Below, piece by piece: positions 5,452 to 7,932 of a stretch of DNA of 7,932 bases. Each line of letters starts with the position of its first letter. Position 1 is the stretch's first letter. The DNA comes from CAZDUS01 sp964609375. Its GTDB lineage: Bacteria; Verrucomicrobiota; Kiritimatiellia; CAIKKV01; CAITUY01. Below the pieces are notes generated by a model. The model saw nothing but the letters and a program-made list of their open reading frames with translations. It did not search any database and was not told where the DNA came from. Position numbers and translations under genes: made by a program. The DNA is taken from positions 1 to 7,932 of the forward strand of contig CAZSSA010000099.1 in assembly GCA_964609375.1 (NCBI GenBank), read 5' to 3'.

Positions 5452-6651
5452 GCATTGGCGACCCNNNNNNNNNNNNNNNNNNNNNNNNNNNNNNNNNNNN
5501 NNNNNNNNNNNNNNNNNNNNNNNNNNNNNNNNNNNNNNNNNNNNNNNNNNNNNNNNNNNNNNNNACCCCTGACCCCTCCAAGGAGGGGAGCAGAAGAAGA
5601 CGACCCACCCCTGACCCCTCCAAGGAGGGGAGCAGAAGAAGACGACCCACCCCTGACCCCTTCCGGGAGGGGAGAAAGCGATAGGGATTGGATGGATGGC
5701 GACGTTGTGGAGCAGGCGGTTGCTTCGTTTGAAACGGCAGTGGCATCGGGACGACTTGCCCAGGCCTATCTAATTGTTGGTAACGTGGCAGGGCAGGGGG
5801 TGCCCTTTGCCGATGCTGTTTTAGGGCGGCTGTTTTGCGCGGGAGCAATCAAACCGTGCGGAAGTTGTTCCGCATGCTCACAGTTGGCAACGCGGCGGCA
5901 CCCGGATGCCGTGTGGATTGAGCCGGAGAAGAAATCCCGCATTATTGACGTCGAGCGCATTCGTCAGTTGCAGAAGCTGGTTTATCAAACGTCTCTCGCC
6001 GGGGGCTGGAAGGCCGTTGTTTTGGTGGGGGCGGACCGGATCAATGATTCCGCGGCGAACGCCTTCCTGAAAACGTTGGAGGAGCCGCCGGCACGGTGTT
6101 TGTTCCTGTTGCTTACCGATACGCCACAATCCATTTTGCCCACCATTCTTTCCCGTTGTCAGCGGATGGTGTTATCCACCGAGTCGCAGGCGCTGCCGGA
6201 ACCTTGGTGTACGATCCTGCTGGATATCATGTCCAATCCACTGACCGGGGGGCAGGTGACGCGTCTTGGCCGGGCGGCGGCACTTGGGGCATTGTTGGAT
6301 GACATCAAGAAGCAGGCGGCTGCCGATGAAAAGGAGCGGGCGGACAATGATGAGGTGGATGAGGACACCGAAAAGGCCCGCCTGGAGGCGCGTTATCGAG
6401 GCATGCGGAATATGGTCATACGTGCTATGCTGTTATGGTATCGCGATGTCCTGGTGCTGGCGTGTGGAGCGGAAGGGTCGGCGTTGTATCATGCCGACCG
6501 GGGCGAGGATGTGGCGCGGGTGGCAGCGGGAGTCAGTTATCGCGATGCGCTGTCGAATGTGAGGGCGATTGAGAACGTGCAGCGGCAGTTGGAGCGGAAT
6601 ATCAGTCAGGATGCGGTGGTCTTTAATGCGATGAGCCAGTTGACGGTGTGA
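5448..6651 (+). CDS. holB: DNA polymerase III delta-prime subunit with repeat-bearing N-terminus, split by a gap
   Basis: Clamp-loader subunit of the AAA+ family, working with delta and gamma/tau to load the beta clamp. Uninterrupted sequence runs from Met 5692 to TGA 6651 (319 residues; E. coli 334). Numbered from that Met: zinc-binding Cys at 49, 56, 59 and 62 (C-x6-C-x2-C-x2-C), HPD just after, DVERIRQLQ, the ALE-type helix NAFLKTLEEPP, and SRC at 154-156 with the arginine finger R155. The P-loop is degenerate (G30-NVAGQG-V37, no Lys), as in E. coli delta-prime, so it probably does not hydrolyse ATP. The real start is likely ATG 5448, overlapping the tmk stop: with the 100 Ns closed to zero or any multiple of 42 nt, MSIGD is in frame through the repeat units into GDVVEQAVASFETAV. 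In the sequence as given the Ns break that frame. The alternative is a restart at 5692, which has only AGGG 5 nt upstream. Confidence 0.92.
5461..5672. repeat. Palindromic 42-bp-unit repeat array at the 5' end of holB (contains gap)
   Basis: ACCC at 5461-5464 joined to 5565-5602 makes one perfect 42-bp unit; a second identical unit is 5603-5644; a third, degenerate one begins at 5645 and keeps the palindrome-like CCCCTTCCGGGAGGGG at 5657-5672. Same family as the cysS element, differing at unit positions 10, 21 and 34, all transitions. The 7-mer TGGCGAC flanks the whole insertion (5456-5462 and 5697-5703). Confidence 0.88.
5465..5564. other. 100-N scaffold gap inside the repeat array
   Basis: Placeholder gap where assembly broke in identical 42-bp units. 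Direct joining of the two ends restores the unit exactly, so the true gap is probably zero or a whole number of 42-bp units. Confidence 0.85.
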
Positions 6652-6670
6652 GAGAGAAGAATTCAAAATC

Positions 6671-7510
6671 ATGTACAGGGTACTTAAACTACAGCTTGAA
6701 GACGAAACGGTGCTGAAGGCGGTCAGCCCGGCAGAGCTGGCTCTTCATCCGGGGGACCAATGCGTAGTTGAGTGCAATCATTTGCCGGAGTTCGGGACGA
6801 TTGTGGCGCTCAAGGAGTGCGAAGGTGCCATGCCCGGGAAGGGCAATCATTATATGGCGCTGCGGCGGGCGACGTTACAGGATCAGGCGCGTGCGCGGGA
6901 AAACACAGTGGTTGGGCATATGGCGGCCAAGACGGTTGCCAAGCGAATGGAGGCAGCCAAACTTCCGATGCATATTGTCCAGGTGCGATACAGTTTCGAC
7001 CGAGCGGTTTTGCATGTTACGTATACGAGTGAGGATCGCGTGGAATGCGGGGAATTGATCCGTGCCCTGGCGACTGAACTGAGGACGCATGTTGAGATGC
7101 GTCAGATAGGAGCCCGTGATTCGGCGCGCTTGATTGGAGGGACTGGGGTTTGCGGGCGCACGCTTTGCTGCAAGGCCTTTCTAAAGGAGTTTGAGGCGGT
7201 CAGTGTGAAAATGGCCAAGGCACAGCGATTGGCCTTGAACCCCGCCAGTATCGGCGGTGCCTGCGGGCGGCTTAAATGCTGTTTGAAATACGAGTTTGAG
7301 TGTTACCGGAGCATGGGCGAGAAGCTGCCGCCTGACGGGGCCATGGTCCGGTGTGCTGAAGGAGTTTGCCGCATGGTCGACAAGGATATCATGCGGCAGC
7401 GAGTCAAGGTCCGTACGGCGGATGGGCGTGTGATTGAGTATGACGGCGGCAGTGTGGATGTGGTGCAAGACGAGGATAATAAACGCGCGAGGAACAAGGA
7501 GAAACGCTGA
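6671..7510 (+). CDS. ricT: PSP1 domain protein, RicT (YaaT) family
   Basis: A 279-residue member of the PSP1 family. The motif pair CGRxLCC (C161, C166, C167) and NPASIGGACGRLKCCLKYE (C198, C203, C204) is the hallmark of RicT/YaaT. In Bacillus subtilis RicT joins RicA and RicF in a complex that carries Fe-S clusters and affects RNase Y-dependent RNA processing, competence and sporulation; outside Firmicutes the role is poorly defined, and RicA/RicF genes are not in the window. The N-terminal part (1-90) with LHPGDQCVVECNHLPEFGTIV is the usual PSP1 beta-rich region. The C-terminus is highly charged (DEDNKRARNKEKR). It lies 19 nt after holB, the same holB-ricT neighbour pair as in Bacillus. Only a weak purine stretch (GAGAGAAG, 6650-6657) precedes the ATG. 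Soluble, no signal peptide. Family assignment is firm, function inferred. Confidence 0.92.
   Translation: MYRVLKLQLEDETVLKAVSPAELALHPGDQCVVECNHLPEFGTIVALKECEGAMPGKGNHYMALRRATLQDQARARENTVVGHMAAKTVAKRMEAAKLPMHIVQVRYSFDRAVLHVTYTSEDRVECGELIRALATELRTHVEMRQIGARDSARLIGGTGVCGRTLCCKAFLKEFEAVSVKMAKAQRLALNPASIGGACGRLKCCLKYEFECYRSMGEKLPPDGAMVRCAEGVCRMVDKDIMRQRVKVRTADGRVIEYDGGSVDVVQDEDNKRARNKEKR
7496..7501 (+). promoter_or_regulatory. Ribosome binding site for aroQ
   Basis: AAGGAG within the last codons of ricT, 8 nt before ATG 7510. This is the best-spaced Shine-Dalgarno sequence in the window and fixes the aroQ start. Confidence 0.7.
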
Positions 7511-7932
7511 TGAAAGTCCGAATTATCAATGGGCCAAACCTTAATCTTCTGGGGACGCGTGAGCCCGGGGTTTATGGGAGCAGCACGCTGGCCGATATCA
7601 TGAAGATGGCGCAGGAGCATGGGAAGAAGGCGGGGGTTGCGGTTGAGTGGGTTCAGTCGAATGATGAAGGCGGCGTGGTTTCGGCGATCCATGAGAGCCG
7701 GGGGAAGGCGGATGGCCTGCTATTGAATCCGGGAGCCTATACGCATACGAGCGTGGCGATCCGAGATGCGCTGCAAGGGGTGGCCATTCCCTGTGTGGAG
7801 GTGCATTTGTCGAATATTCATGCACGGGAAAATTTCAGGCATGTGAGCCTGACGGCGGCGGCCTGTATCGGGCAGATTTGCGGGTTTGGCCCGGCGAGCT
7901 ATCGGCTGGGGATTGATGCGGTGGCGGGGTAT
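7510..7932 (+). CDS. aroQ: Type II 3-dehydroquinate dehydratase, 3' end beyond window
   Basis: Third step of the shikimate pathway: dehydration of 3-dehydroquinate to 3-dehydroshikimate by a dodecameric cytosolic enzyme. Type II signatures are visible: INGPNLNLLGTREPGVYG (6-23) with the catalytic Tyr22 and lid Arg17; LLLNPGAYTHTSVAIRDAL with the substrate-binding Asn; and EVHLSNIHAREN with catalytic His99. The segment QSNDEGGVV has Asp where most members have His (SNHEG), a small departure. The 141 codons present are nearly the complete protein (usually 145-150), and no stop is reached, so it is cut by the window edge. It overlaps the ricT stop by one base (TGATG) and has a good ribosome site, so it is likely co-translated with ricT. 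Shikimate genes are not otherwise present here. Confidence 0.96.
   Translation, partial: MKVRIINGPNLNLLGTREPGVYGSSTLADIMKMAQEHGKKAGVAVEWVQSNDEGGVVSAIHESRGKADGLLLNPGAYTHTSVAIRDALQGVAIPCVEVHLSNIHARENFRHVSLTAAACIGQICGFGPASYRLGIDAVAGY

Noticed and set aside
5775..5805. Missing Walker A lysine in holB as a sign of a pseudogene
   Set aside because: Delta-prime of E. coli also lacks a working P-loop; zinc cysteines and the SRC motif are intact, so this is normal for the subunit.
5168..5848. Minus-strand frame rich in LPSLEGSGVGR repeats across the holB array
   Set aside because: It is the reverse reading of the stop-free repeat and crosses the N gap; no domain, start context or neighbour supports a gene.
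6651..6671. Eroded heptamer repeat between holB and ricT (GAATTCAAAATC)
   Set aside because: Only one GAATTCA-like word is present, with no tandem partner, so chance is the simpler explanation.

Overview
The window is one unbroken run of plus-strand bacterial housekeeping genes at roughly 55-60% GC. In order these are aspS (aspartyl-tRNA synthetase), a small orphan nucleotidyltransferase-fold protein, ispF (MEP isoprenoid pathway), cysS (cysteinyl-tRNA synthetase), tmk (thymidylate kinase), holB (DNA polymerase III delta-prime), a PSP1/RicT-family protein, and the start of aroQ (type II dehydroquinase), which leaves the window without a stop. I see no RNA gene, CRISPR array, transposase, phage gene or defence operon.

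Organism: a Gram-negative-like bacterium, probably known from a short-read draft or metagenome assembly, because three exact 100-N scaffold gaps interrupt the window. The AspRS (RDH and SPGEFYQLD signatures), the CysRS (HIGN instead of HIGH), and the dense heptamer and palindromic repeats make a PVC-type lineage (Kiritimatiellota, Lentisphaerota or Verrucomicrobiota) my best guess. This is low-confidence inference. The genes are tightly packed: ispF/cysS and tmk/holB overlap by ATGA, ricT/aroQ by TGATG. The order tmk-holB-ricT recalls the Bacillus tmk-(darA-yaaR)-holB-ricT cluster.

The unusual content is in two repeat families with opposite coding behaviour. (1) A C/G-rich palindromic element built from 42-bp units (14 codons) sits INSIDE essential genes. 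In cysS, three direct units plus one inverted unit add 52 in-frame residues to an otherwise normal 460-residue enzyme. At the 5' end of holB, three units follow codon 5. The unit has no stop codon in any of the six frames. (2) An AT-richer heptamer repeat (consensus ATTCTGR) fills the junctions BETWEEN genes. It supplies the stop codon of the nucleotidyltransferase gene and the first base of the ispF start codon, and forms an inverted pair between cysS and tmk.

The gaps can be partly resolved by reading. The cysS gap is flanked by the same 55 nt on both sides, so it is an unmerged contig overlap and not missing sequence. At the holB gap, joining the two ends directly rebuilds a perfect 42-bp unit and puts the ATG that overlaps the tmk stop in frame with holB. 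The aspS gap hides that gene's stop. I did not find a new multi-gene system. The in-gene palindromic element is the observation most worth following.
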